A stretch of 64,000 bases of DNA from Sorex araneus. Taxonomy: Eukaryota > Chordata > Mammalia > Eulipotyphla > Soricidae. The first letter of the stretch is position 1. Each line of letters starts with the position of its first letter. The position numbers and the translations under genes were made by a program. The notes under the pieces are model-generated. The model saw only the letters and a program-made list of their open reading frames with translations. It searched no databases and was not told the DNA's origin. Positions 32,690-43,650 of this stretch are shown piece after piece. Location: contig NC_073311.1 in the NCBI RefSeq assembly GCF_027595985.1, positions 33,077,557 through 33,141,556 of the forward strand, read 5' to 3'.

Positions 32690-33100
32690 GGTGAGAATGC
32701 CAGCCTGTCCAGTGTTTTTAGAAAATAATATGGGCATTCCTCGAAGAACTAGAAATTGAGCTGCCATACAACCCAGCAATAGTGCTTCTGGGAAAATACC
32801 CTGGGATCCCCAAAACACACTGCAGTCAGAAACATCCGCTCTTCTATGTTTATTGCAGTACTATTCACAATAGCCAGAATCTGAAAACAGCCTAGTGCCT
32901 GAGAATGGACAATTGGATAAACTGTGGTACATCTACACAATGGAGTACTATGCAGGCACCAGGAAAAATGAAACCATGAAATTCACATATAAATGGATAG
33001 GCATAGAGAGTATCATTATGAGTGAAATGAGTCAGAAAGAGAGAGACAGACATAAACTCATTGTACTTTTTTACTCTCTATAATCATATGGTACATTAGA
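32690..33100 (+). mobile_element. L1 ORF2 C-terminal fragment
   Basis: The plus strand encodes fragments of the L1 C-terminus: a LWYIYTMEYYAGTRKNE-like stretch at about 32,917-32,970 and WIGIESIIMSEMSQKERDRH at about 32,991-33,050. Upstream text ACAACCCAGCAATAGTGCTT and CAATAGCCAGAATCTGAAAA is typical of this region. It is short and broken by stops. Confidence 0.85.
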
Positions 33101-33765
33101 AAATGGTCTAAAAGTCATACTTTCTCTTTCCAAATCCATTTTCATCCTCCTCACTATCTTCTGACATCCAGAGAATTGCTTTTTTTTTGGCAGATTGATG
33201 GATGGCCATCTATCCACAAGTCATTGCTCCAAATGGCTCCCTTCTGGGCTTTCTCAGCACTAGAAGTATTCATTAGACCTTCAAAACTCTGAAGTAAGAA
33301 TAACTCTGTCAAAAAAGACACATTCATGTCCAGGAACAGTCTAGAATCATATTCTTGTAGAGTATATTTTACTTTGTCTCAACATGTCAAGGACAACCTG
33401 GAAAACTTGACATTTTGTCAAATAACAAGATAGCAAAATAAGAAAAAAATAATCCTCTGGTTCAGGAAATAGAAAATGGCCAAACTGTGAACATAGATGA
33501 TCAAGTTTTAAGCACTTATTTTGAATCTTCTGTGCTTTAATTTCCTACCACAAATAGAACAAATTCATATTAATCATACTTTTTCTGTCATCAAGTGCCT
33601 TCTCCTCCCATGGAATTTATCTTTACTCTTTCAATGACCACTATCATTCCAGATGAAGCCCAGAACTTACATTCGCTGGGAAAGATTTGCTGACCTGCTT
33701 TCCTAGAATCTATGCATGCTCTACAGCTCCCTTGGCACACTCTACTATCTTAATGTGACAGATGG
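33101..33765. other. Unique sequence
   Basis: No gene or repeat is recognised with confidence. Confidence 0.5.
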
Positions 33766-33769
33766 TTAG

Positions 33770-34100
33770 CAGGCAGAGCCTAAGTTATTCATGCCTCCCT
33801 GCTTCAAGTCCTTCACCGTGAAATTTTGAATCAACTCCCTTCAAGTGTCTATTCCCCCTATGGTTTGAATCTGGGTTAGCCTGGTAATTTTCTCTGGCCA
33901 ATAGAAGCACAATATGGATTTACTAATTCTAAAGACTCAGAAAGATTGCAGTGAAATTAGGCTTGACAGGAACCTAATGGATGGATACAAATTCATGGCC
34001 AGGTTTGTCCATCTATTAACATTCGGGTACATGCCTCCATGGTTCATAAGAGCAATGATCACATATAGACACGTTGAGACTCCGCATTAAAGAACTTCAC
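33770..34100 (+). mobile_element. Possible MLT1-like (MaLR) LTR fragment
   Basis: GGTTTGAATCTGGGTTAGCC, then CTCTGGCCAATAGAAGCACA, resembles the ancient MLT1-type motif 'gaatctgggctggcc ... gaccaatagaat'. The boundaries are not visible, so this is a tentative call. Confidence 0.4.
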
Positions 34101-34209
34101 TAATTTAGAATAGTATGTTGACCCTGGTTTTGCAGAGAGATTTTTGAGGTTAAATGATTATCAAAGTTAATCTGAGAAGAGTGATCACAGATTTGTGACT
34201 TAAAACAGA

Positions 34210-34345
34210 AGCCAGATATGTTCAATATCTGCAGCCAACCTATGTTCAATACCCAGCACTCAATATGATTCCCTTAGCACTACCCAGAGTTAAATCTTTA
34301 GCATAGCCTGGTGTGGCCTGAAAAACCTATAACAATAACAACAAA
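34210..34345 (+). mobile_element. Old A-tailed tRNA SINE
   Basis: GCAGCCAACCTATGTTCAAT, ACCCAGCACTCAATATGATT and AGCATAGCCTGGTGTGGCC are followed by an ACAATAACAACAAAA end. Confidence 0.65.
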
Positions 34346-35140
34346 AAGAAAATGATTGTTTCCACATAAACTGTCTTAAAAGTAAGCTCTTAATTTTTCC
34401 TTTGACCTTCAGTAACTCCCATACTAAAATTTCAGTAGTTAAAGAATTACTGGAAAATATAAATTACTTTGTAGTGTTCACTTATTAGTTCACTTATTAG
34501 TTCACTTATTAGTTATTGCCGGCAGAACTCTGAAAGACACAAAATCTCCATATGCCAGTTGCTTTGGAAATGAAGGCTTGAAATGATCCCATACGATAGC
34601 TAATTCTTCCAAATCACTTCGGAAACAAGTCTTAGAGCATCCAACAAAGACAAATAACTTGACCTGGAAAAAAAAATCAGTCAGGATCACCAGGTTTCTT
34701 GACCCATAAGTCAAATGGAATCAATGTTTGTGGTTCCTACTGGAGGTTTCATAGACTTCTCAATTGTCAGGGTAAAGTTAGGGCTTTTAGTTCAAGGAAG
34801 AGAAGAGAGAAAGAAAGAGCAACTGGAGCTCATTTCTATTTTACGTCACCCTCCAAGATCCTGTTTTAGCACTTAAATAACTCCAGGATGCTTTCTAGGT
34901 TCCAATTTCCCATTCGAAGGAAACATGGGCTTCTGAACAACTCTCAGCATCAAAGATTTTTCTCAATACAACACATCACATTTCTTTCTCTATTTTTTTT
35001 ATCCCAACTTTTAAATTTTCCATCAGAAGCTAATGAGATAACAGGAGTTTAATGCAAAGCACATGTCTAACCCAGGTTTGGTTTCCCCACCCTGAGCACC
35101 ATAGTGTAGCTCTCATGGTACCCGATCATCATTGGGGCAG
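34346..35140. other. Unique sequence with a 14-bp tandem repeat
   Basis: Nothing gene-like is visible. The only structure is the short tandem repeat at 34,477-34,517. Confidence 0.55.
34477..34517. repeat. Three tandem copies of a 14-bp unit
   Basis: The unit AGTTCACTTATT is followed by TAGTTCACTTATTAGTTCAC-type continuation, giving just under three copies with no mismatch. There are no spacers. Confidence 0.85.
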
Positions 35141-35394
35141 CACTCTAGCACTGTCTCACTGATGTCCCATTGTTCATCGAATTTGCTTGAGCGGACACCA
35201 GTAACATCTCCATTGTGAGACTTGTTGTTACTGTTTTTGGCATATCGAATATACCACGAGTAGCTTGCCAGGCTGTGCCGTGTGGGCGGGATACTCTTGG
35301 TAGCTTGTCAGGCTATCTAAAGGGATGGAGGAATCAAACTCAGGTCAGCTGTGTGCAAGGCAAACGCCCTACCCACTGTGCTATCACTCCAGTC
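35141..35394 (-). mobile_element. SOR-like SINE, antisense
   Basis: CACTGATGTCCCATTGTTC and GAGCGGACACCAGTAACATC are followed by TTTTTGGCATATCGAATATA, GCAAGGCAAACGCCCTACC and CTATCACTCCAGTCC. A short direct repeat, CATCATT, flanks it. Confidence 0.9.
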
Positions 35395-35794
35395 CATCAT
35401 TCACGTAGCTCAGGATATTCCCAGATTCACAGGGACTTGAAGCATGCTCAGGCCATGGCATTGAACTGCCCAGCCTGCTTGACTGAGGACCACTGGAAGT
35501 GAGTCCCAAATGACATAAGCATTGCTTTGGGGTTTCCAACAAACACTCCTTATCTTAGAAAAGTATGTTGAAAACATCTTTAATTATACCGCAAAAATAA
35601 TTCATATGCAAGCACACTTTCCAATGCTTAATTAGATTCCAAATACAATGACTGACAATTATTGCAGTCCTTAATTATTCCAGTATTTAATAGAGAAAAT
35701 AAGGTCTGCCTTTCTGAAGTCACCATAATTAGGAGAGTGAAATTATCCTAAGGAGGATATAAAGAAATATGGATTCAGAAGTGTAGGATAACAA
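35395..35794. other. Unique sequence
   Basis: No gene is visible. The stretch lies between a SINE and the LTR. Confidence 0.5.
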
Positions 35795-37560
35795 TGGTTT
35801 GTCCTTTCCTCCTTGGCGCAGGGAGCTTAGGTTTATTGGTTTACTCCCATCACAGTGCTCCCATTCCTATGTGTTTACTTATAATTTCTTTCTTTGTGCT
35901 CTGTTGACTTGTACATATTCTTTTTATCTCCTCCGTAAGTCCTTTGCATAGTTAATTCAGAGCAATGTCTCTTTTGTAGGCTCAGAAGAAGACAATGCTA
36001 TCCTTTTGTAACTTGGGAGTTAATTGACTCTGAATGATATTTTCCTCCTGGACATCTGTTCTCTCAACTTAAGCCTTAGTTGCCTCTTACTTCCTAGGAC
36101 CCCAAAAGCAGGTCGCGATGAGGGACTGGATGGGCCCAGGGCAAGCTGTGAGTTATGTGCTACCTTGGCATCAAAATGGGCCTGGCCAAAGCACCATAAT
36201 ACTTAACTGTAAGTTAAGAGCATGGTCATGGTCAAATGCTTTCATGATCCAAAAAGCAATAACTAGATTTAGATCCTGCTAGGGTTAGGAATGATTAATC
36301 CGAGCTGAGCACTGTAGTCTGAGTCTGCAGTGAGATGTTCCCAGGTGAGCCACCCTACCAGCTAAAGTTTATCTTTTTTTGTGTCCGCACAAAATACCTA
36401 AGATCAAGAAGTAGAATTAAGGGAACCACAACCCCACGCTGCCCCGGAAAGGGAAAGATTTTTCTCTCTCGACTCTTTGTTTCGGCGGGAGTGTGGGCAG
36501 CGGTGGGTGGCAGTGGCACCCACGTGGCGACTGCCATCTTCTAGAACCCACTACCCAGAGGTACAAGTTTGCAGTGACGTGGTGCACAGGAGATCTTGAG
36601 ATGGGGTGTTACCGGCACACTGTCCGCCCAGACGAGATCTGGAGCAGCCACACACAAAACCGTGAACTGAGGTAAAATATCAGAAATCCAAAACTGCACG
36701 GCCGCTGTTGCAGTCTCACGAGCTCATATATTCTTCATTCTCAGCAATGGAAAACAAATTATCAAATTATACCTTTTCAGCAAGTTTGATTGTTTGGGGA
36801 AAATTCTAAATAATAATAGTATTCTGTTGAAATATTGAATGTATTCAAAGTGTAGAGAGAATAAAGTGAAGATCATTGGCCACAGAAGTGGGAGCTGGAG
36901 AGGGGGATATACTGGGGTTCTTGGTGGTGGAACATGTGCACTGGTGAAGGGATGGGGATATGATCATTGAGTGACTGAGACTTAAACCTGAAACCTTTGT
37001 AACTTTTTTCACAGTGATTCAATAAAAAAAATTTTAAAAAAAGAAGTAGAATTAAGATGTTAATTTAGACGTTAATTAAGATATTGAACTAAGGAGAGGA
37101 GATCTCCATTCCTGGGTGGTATTTCTGCCTTTGAGCCTGATCTGCAAGGGCTTTTGATATGTTGACTTTGTAGACAGTTGGGGAGAGACAAGAGAGACCA
37201 GGGCAGCAAGATGGAGCACAGAGAAACTAGCAAGGGGACAGATGGAAACGAACATAGGTGAAGAATTCAAGAGCAATCACATGGAGAGATAGAGAACAAG
37301 GCTACTGTGAGAAGGAGCACGGAGAGGTGAGCAGGAGATAGGAGGAGACAGGAATGAGGGGCAGCGTGAGACTAGAATGGGAAGCTTAGTGAGACAGGAA
37401 CAGGCATGTGGGGAGAATGGAATAAAGGGCAACTGATCACTAACCAGCATGGCCCTCGTTTCCTCCTTTGTCCTCCTTTGGGGAGAGGCCTGAGATCACC
37501 GAACCCGGGAGGCATGAGAGAGAGCTGCCGGGCTTTCCCTAGCCATCCAGCGATTATACA
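35795..37560 (+). mobile_element. Solo LTR, copy 2, split by a composite retroposon
   Basis: This is the second member of the LTR family at 12,522-13,760, in two pieces (about 35,795-36,421 and 37,041-37,560). Shared landmarks are GGGAGTTAATTGACTCTGAA, GGGCCCAGGGCAAGC, TTGGCATCAAAATGGGCC and ACCATAATACTTAACTGTAA; AATAAA follows at about 37,421. The two pieces join at the 16-bp duplication AAGAAGTAGAATTAAG. No viral internal region is seen next to it. Confidence 0.6.
36422..37040 (+). mobile_element. L1-tailed composite retroposon, 36.4 kb copy
   Basis: The 5' part is GC-rich (CCCCACGCTGCCCCGGAAAG, GGCAGTGGCACCCACGTGGC). It then enters the shared 3' part: CAGAAATCCAAAACTGCACG, CTTCATTCTCAGCAATGG, CTGTTGAAATATTGAATG, GTGCACTGGTGAAGGGATGG and CACAGTGATTCAATAAAAA plus A-rich sequence. 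A perfect 16-bp TSD (AAGAAGTAGAATTAAG) occurs at 36,406-36,421 and 37,041-37,056 inside the LTR. The 5' sequence differs from the copies at 44.7 and 51.6 kb, so the 5' module varies between copies. Confidence 0.9.
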
Positions 37561-37794
37561 AGGAAGAATATTTATTTCTGAGAGTGGAAAACAGTTCTAT
37601 GTAGTTCTATAAACAAGACATAGAGGTTTTTCTCTCCCATAACCATTGAGTTATAAATTACTGCACTCAATTATTTTCTTTTATTATACATATATGTATA
37701 CATATTTGGAATAGTGTTATAGATTTGACAAATTATTAGAAATCGTAGTTGTCTGCCAAAAAAACTATAGTTTTTTTTTTTACTTGAAAAAGAA

Positions 37795-37935
37795 ATGCAG
37801 GGTCAGAGAGATAGTACATGTGTTAAGGTGCGTGAGTTCAGGGGTGTTTGCAGCACATGTGGTTCAGTGGCTGATGGCTGCCTCCCCAGGCCCTCCCAGC
37901 AGAGAGAAAGATGGGCAACCACAGACTGATCCTCA
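37795..37935 (+). mobile_element. Possible SINE remnant
   Basis: GCAGGGTCAGAGAGATAGTA resembles a SINE head, and CCCCAGGCCCTCCCAGCAGA a body block. Alignment is poor. Confidence 0.35.
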
Positions 37936-38869
37936 AAATGGCTCATTTAGTGTAGAGCTGTTCACATATGTATAGGACTGCACATAGATGTGATTGAACA
38001 CTTACAGAGGTAAAACATTTCACCGAGGCAGTTCTCTTAGGGCGGTTAACACAAGGAGACACTCTGTATCCAGGGACTATGCAGAGAGATTCACACAGGG
38101 GCAACAAACATTATGTTGCTTTTCTCTTACCCTTGCTACTGGTGAATGTTAAACAATTACTTCTTATTAATACTTGCAATTATTTGTATAAATAAAATAA
38201 GAGATATAGACTTCAAAACTTAGTTCTCTGGACTCCAAGGACAAGCAAGGTTTTTACCGTGAATGCCAGACTAAGTCCTCAGGTCAGTTAAGCTTGTCCC
38301 CCTTAAGGATCCTGTGTCTTAAATCACAATGACTTGCATCAAGAAAATGCTTTATGCTTTTTAGACTGTCCCATTTTGATGCTGGAGTAGTTTTGTTGCT
38401 CACCCTAGATCCATCCAGGTCCCTTGGTGGGACCTCCCCACCACCACTTTTGGGGTGTTAGGAATTGCAGTAACCAAAGCCCAAGTCAAGAAGTTATAGC
38501 TGAAGCCCAGGAGTAGATATATTTCAAAGTTTATCAACTCCCAAATATTAGGAGCAAAGCATTAGTGGGCTTTCTGTGTTTAAGCAAAGAGCATTGCCCT
38601 ATAATAAAATATGAAAAGTTATAGGGGAAATAGAAAACCAAGTAATTCACTTTAAAAACAAAATCCAGAATCTCCAGAAGCTTTGACTTTTAAATAAACC
38701 AAACTTGGCACATGTAGTAACTAACACAAAGGAAAAGTTAACGATAAACTTTTAATGATAAAAGTTAAAAAACTCAGGGGATTAGGGGTCTTGTAAGAGC
38801 ACTGTAAACTTCTCTAGGAGGAGTAAAGGGGCAATTTACTGATAAGCCGAAAACACTTAGGGTCAATAT

Positions 38870-38990
38870 CCAAGAAAGGTACATGCCTTGCATGTGGCAG
38901 ACTCCTGTTAAACCCAGCACCGCTTGGTCCTCAAGCATCATGGGTTGTAGTTATGGAGGCCTCTGGATACCACAGGTTGCTTTCTAAAAC
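38870..38990 (+). mobile_element. Old A-tailed tRNA SINE remnant
   Basis: GTACATGCCTTGCATGTGGC and TTAAACCCAGCACCGC are followed by TCCTCAAGCATCATGGG, matching head-to-body order. Confidence 0.55.
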
Positions 38991-39619
38991 CCCCCAAACA
39001 CTCTCATAAGTAAAATAAACATGATAAAGTTGAGAAAAGTCATAAAAAAATAGGTGGATTCTTATATATGAAAGATTTAGAAGGTACATTATTCTCATAG
39101 ATAACTAAACAAGCATTTTTGTAGCACTATATGTGAGAACTCAGGAGTCTTTGCCTCTAGCATATTAAGCAATAATTAAATTCATTAAAGAGAGGTGATG
39201 AGGTGTGATCTCGAAATAGACATTTGATGCTTGTCTGTAACCTACATTGCAAACTTTACCAAGAAATATCTCATCAGCAAGTCAGTAATAAATAGGGCCA
39301 AAGAAAGAAGAAAAAATGACTTTTATCCCCCAAAACCATTTCAGCCAGCAATGGGATGTCCCTTTCCTTCCCCATCCCCACCCCTTCTCCCTGGGCAGTC
39401 CCCACACACTCTAGACATTGGGGACCCACTGACACCCACTCACTCTATGCTCATAGAACATTCTCCAGGATAAATCACATACTAGGACAAAACTCCGACA
39501 TACATAAAATTACTAATGCAGAGATCATACAATATAATCTTTTATACCAATTGCCATGACATTAAAAATCCATTACAAAAATAAGAAGGGGAAAACATAG
39601 TACCCTTAAAAGCTGAACA

Positions 39620-39812
39620 GGTGCTGGAGCGATAGTGCAGTGGGTAGAGCTGCACTATCTTTTTGTGTTGCACGAGGTCAACCCAGGTTCAATTCTCAGA
39701 ATTCCATATGGTCCCCTGAGCACTGCCAGGAGTAATTCCTGAGTGCAAAGCCAGGAGTAACTCCTGTGCATCACTGGGTGTGATTTAAAAAGCAAAAAAA
39801 AAAGAAAGAAAA
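39620..39812 (+). mobile_element. A-tailed tRNA SINE within the old L1
   Basis: The head GGTGCTGGAGCGATAGTGCA, B-box-like GGTTCAATTCTCA, body (CATATGGTCCCCTGAGCACT, GTAACTCCTGTGCATCACTG) and an A-rich tail with AAAGAAAG are all present. The TSD AAAGCTGAACA / AAAACTGAACA lies at about 39,609-39,619 and 39,813-39,823. A stretch around 39,645-39,665 (TGCACTATCTTTTTGTG) replaces the usual head sequence. Confidence 0.9.
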
Positions 39813-40803
39813 AAAACTGAACAAATCTATACTAAATAACAACTGGATCGAAGAAGAAATCAAGGAATAAATAAAAAGATTCCTTAAAACTAATGAGAAT
39901 TAACATACAAGCTATCAGACTCTATGGGATACAGCAAAAGCTGTACATAGTGGGCCTACATTATGAAAGAAGAGAAAACAAACCAGCATACTAAGCACAC
40001 AACTCAAAAATCTATAGAAAAAGCAACAAATAAACAGAAATAGGAGAGATTTTTTTTAAAGTAGGAATCAATGTTATAGAAAGCAATTCTATAGAAACCA
40101 AGAAAACAATAAAAAGAATCAATGAAAGCAGGAGCTGGTTCTTTGAAAGAGTAAACAGGATAGACAAACATTTAGCTAAAATCATAAGGTAAAAAGAGGA
40201 AATATCCAAAAAAGTTATATCAGAAATGAAAGGGGGTTTACAACAGATGTCTCAGAAATCCCAGATTTCAGGAGAGGTTATTATGGACAATTTTATACTG
40301 TTAAACTAGAGAACCTAGAATAAATGGGCAGATGCCTAGAATCATGTAATGTTTCAAAACTGAATGAGAAGGAAGTAGAAAACCTAAACAAACCAGCCAC
40401 AGATAAAGACATTGAAACAGTATTAAAATATCTCCTCAAGAATAAAAGATCTCATCCAGATGGGTTGACGAGTGAGTTCTATCAACTTTCAGAGAAAACC
40501 TACTGCCTTCACTCCTTAAACTATTCTAAATATTGAAGAAACAGGAATCCTACATACTACCATTTAAAAAGTTAAAATTATATCACTACTTAGAACTGAT
40601 GAAAAAAAGAATATCAGATCAATTTCCCTGAAGAACACCAATACAATGATCCACACAAAATCTTAGCAAATAAAATCTAACAGCATATCAAAAAAATTCA
40701 TGCACCATAATCAAGTGGGATTAATCTTAGTCATGCAAGGTTGGTTCAACATAGGCAAATCATCATATGCAAATGTTACCATATTATACCAGATCATTAA
40801 AAA

Positions 40804-43650
40804 TCATTTGTCATTTGTCACTTGTCATCCCGTTGATCTTACATTGCTCAAGCGGGCGCCAGTAACAACTCCATTTGTCACTGTCAAGTGCTATTGTAGC
40901 CCAATAATATCTGCTCGCTCCAGGAACAGAAAGAGTTCAAATCATTTATTCAGGATTTTGAAGAAGAAGTCTGACCATCTCCTGGGTGGACGGCCATGCC
41001 ATCTTTTGACATCCCATAGAATCCAGTCTGTAACAGCTCTAGTCCAGCAGTTGTCTCTGAATTGCATTACATGCGCAGCCCATCTGACTTTTGATGCCTT
41101 TGCAAATGAGACAGTGCTCCTGATTCTTGACCATCAACGGAGGTCAAAACTCTGGATTCCTTCTGTCACTTGAGTCAATCGTGATACTCCTAGCATAGCT
41201 CTTTCGATTCCTCTTTGGGATACCCAAATAGCGTTGTCATTCTTTTTGCGTAGGGCCCAGGTCTCTGAGGAGTATGTTAGTGCAGGAAGAACGATGGAGT
41301 CAAAAAGATGTGCCCAGAGTCAGAGGTTCTTCGTCCTCTTAACCACTTCTTTGATTCTCTTGAAGGCGTTCCATGCTGCTCTCTTCCTCCTGTGCAGTTC
41401 TGGCGCCAAGTCGTTCCTCATGTTGTGTTCCCAACCCAAGTAACATAGCTGCTGCATTCAGAGAAGTTAGTTCCATTGAGAGCAAGTGGAGCGCCATGGA
41501 CTAGTTTGTTTTTCATGATCATCATCTTGTTGAGGTTCAGATGCAGTCCGACTTTTCCACACTTGTCAGCCAGCATTTGTGCCGCTTGGCTAATATTTGG
41601 TGTTATGAGAACAATGTCATCAGTGAAGCGGAGGTTGTGTAGTTGCCAACCATCTATCTTTACTCCCATTCCTTCCCATTTCAGTTGCCGCATGATGTTC
41701 TTAAGGTTGGCACTGAGGAGTTTCGGTGAAATGGTGTCACTCTGCCAAATCCCTCTCTTTACATTGATGATCACTTTCATGTAGAATGGTGAGATCCTGG
41801 TGGTGAATCTGTAATACAGCTCGAGGAGGATCTTGATGTACTGAGTTTGAATGCCCTGTTTGGCTAGGGCTTCAATGACTGCTTCAGTTTCAACAGAATT
41901 GAAGGCCTTCTTTAAGTTGATGGATGTTAGACAGAGGAGCATCTTGAACTCTCATGAAACTTCAATGAGTTTGGTCATTGTGTGGATATGGTCGATCCTG
42001 CTGAATCCTTTTTGCAACCCGGTTTGCTCGCATGGTTGTCTCATCTAGTGTTCTGTTTACTCTATTCAGGATGACACAAGTGAACAACTTGTAGATGACA
42101 GACAGCTGGCAGATTGGGTGATAGTTGCCGATGTCGTGGATGTCTCCCTTCTTGTACAACAGAACGGGCCTGCTGGTTTTCATCTGGAACAGAACCTTGC
42201 ATTCAGACAGTTAGTGTGTGAAGAGCCAAGCCAGTGTATTGATGAGTACTGGGGGCAGATTCTTCAGGTGTTTAGGTCTGACCTTCTCCAGACAGGGTGC
42301 TGTACAAGTTTTTACCAAAGAAATGGCTGGTCAGATTTCAGAAGGGAGGATGTTGGGAACGACATATCCATCCTGTAGAATTTGGTATGTGGGCAGGTGG
42401 ACATGGCTGTTGAACAGATCGGAGTAGAAATCATGAATAATCCTCTTCATTGCCCTTCTGGAAGATGTGATAGATCCATCAGGACGTCGGAGGGCAGTCA
42501 TCTTGGTCTTGTAGTTGGCGAAGGACAGGCAAGCGTTGCGAATACTTTTCCCTGCTCCTGCCGCATCGGCCAAAACGGCTGGTCTTCTCTCTTTGAGGTC
42601 TTCCTTTATCACTTCTCTGCACAGTTTTGCGAGCTCGGACGTTAGCTTGTGGTTACCTAAAGCTTGCACCAAATGACGTTGATGAATGAGCTCAAGAGTT
42701 TCCAAAGACAGGCATCTCTTTGTGTATTTCTCACTCTCAGTATTCTTCATGAAGTCATGGAGGTGCTGAACCAATCGATCATATTCCTTGTTGATATCAG
42801 GGACGGCATCTTCCCACGTTGCCACAATAGTGCCAAAGAGCTCCCAGTTGGTGGTCATTCTGGGAGTTCTTGTCTTAAACTTAAACTTTGAAGACCTTTC
42901 TCCCTGCTCTGTGAAGTATAATTTTGCACGAAGGAGGTGGTGGTCTGATCCCATTTGAAATTTTGGGACAGCAGCAACATCAGTCAGGTAAAGCCTTCGA
43001 TTGAATATGATGTGGTCAATTTCGTTGTGGAACTGTCCACCGAGAGACTCCCATGTCCAGTGTTTAGATTCGGCCTTTTGGAACTGTGAGTTACCATAGA
43101 TGGTCTTGTTCGACATGATGAACTCAGACAGTCTCTAATCTTGATCATTCCATTCTAGGCCATGGGTCCCAATGTGGAGTTCTTCGTGTGACCTTCTCGG
43201 TCCTATCTTGGCATTAAAATCACCAACAATGATGTTGTAGAAGGTGTGGTCTTCTTTATAGAACTTCTCCAGCTCCATGTAGAACTTCTCAATTTCTTCT
43301 TCATCGTAGTTGGGTGTTGGTGTTTAGACGACGAAAAAACTTCCAGCAGTGAGCCACATCTATTCAATCATAATCGTCTGATTCGGTTTGGTAGGCATTC
43401 GAATGAATCAATGCTCATAGCTAAGTTCTTGTTTACAAGTACACCAATGCCACTGATGCCTCTGTTGTCACGTGTTCTGAGGAAAAACTCTTCTCCAGTG
43501 CTGAAAATGGCTTGATGTGATCAATGTCTTCTCGTTTTGGTCAGACTAATTACAGCGCACTTGATCTTCTGTGCTTGCACCATCAGGTCCTGGATGCATG
43601 CTTCCAATGCCAGCATGCATGCATTGAAAGTACAGTCATTTTAGTCTTTC
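40804..43650 (-). mobile_element. RTE-clade LINE (RTE1_Sar-like), nearly full length, antisense
   Basis: This non-LTR retrotransposon runs right to left, with apurinic-type endonuclease then reverse transcriptase in one reading frame. Its 3' end at the left has no poly-A. It closes with GTTACTGGCGCCCGCTTGAG, then ATCAACGGGATGACAAG and GTGACAAATGACAAATGA units, a microsatellite-type tail typical of RTE elements. The same end is found on the shrew SINEs. It sits inside the old L1 and is associated with loss of about 0.7 kb of that L1. From memory, a closely related element in the common shrew was reported as a horizontal transfer shared with parasitic nematodes. The protein text here resembles nematode endonuclease-reverse transcriptases. 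Confidence 0.88.
40985..43630 (-). pseudogene. RTE endonuclease-reverse transcriptase, degenerate
   Basis: Reading the minus strand, the endonuclease begins near 43,630 (FNACMLALEACIQDLMVQAQ, ISLTKTRRH, where Lys replaces the usual catalytic Glu of LTETR). The metal-binding-type motif VGDFNAKIGPRR is at about 43,195-43,230 and HNEIDHIIFNRRLYLTD at about 43,000. A 261-codon open stretch covers 43,116-42,331. The RT follows in other frames: LLYKKGDIHDIGNYHPICQL (about 42,160), LTSINLKKAFNSVETEA (about 41,930) and LRFTDDIVLITPNISQ near 41,630, where FTDD replaces FADD. The C-terminal part (ALTYSSETWALRKKND, RAMLGVSRLTQV, GRPPRRWSDFF) extends to about 40,960. Several frameshifts and stops make it non-functional. 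Usual family length is about 1,000 residues; nearly all of it is represented. Confidence 0.87.

Larger units (their letters stand above)
37561..39330. other. Mostly unique sequence with two weak SINE remnants
   Basis: No gene is recognised. Weak A-tailed tRNA SINE remnants are listed separately. A tract with ATACATATATGTATACATAT lies near 37,685-37,705. Confidence 0.5.

Noticed and set aside
34477..34517. Short direct repeats resembling a CRISPR array
   Set aside because: The 14-bp units are head-to-tail with no spacers and the genome is mammalian; it is a minisatellite.
42331..43116. 261-codon frame that automated annotation could label a craniofacial development protein 2-like gene
   Set aside because: That label is commonly given to RTE/BovB-type proteins. 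The frame is part of a degenerate RTE LINE with endonuclease motifs.
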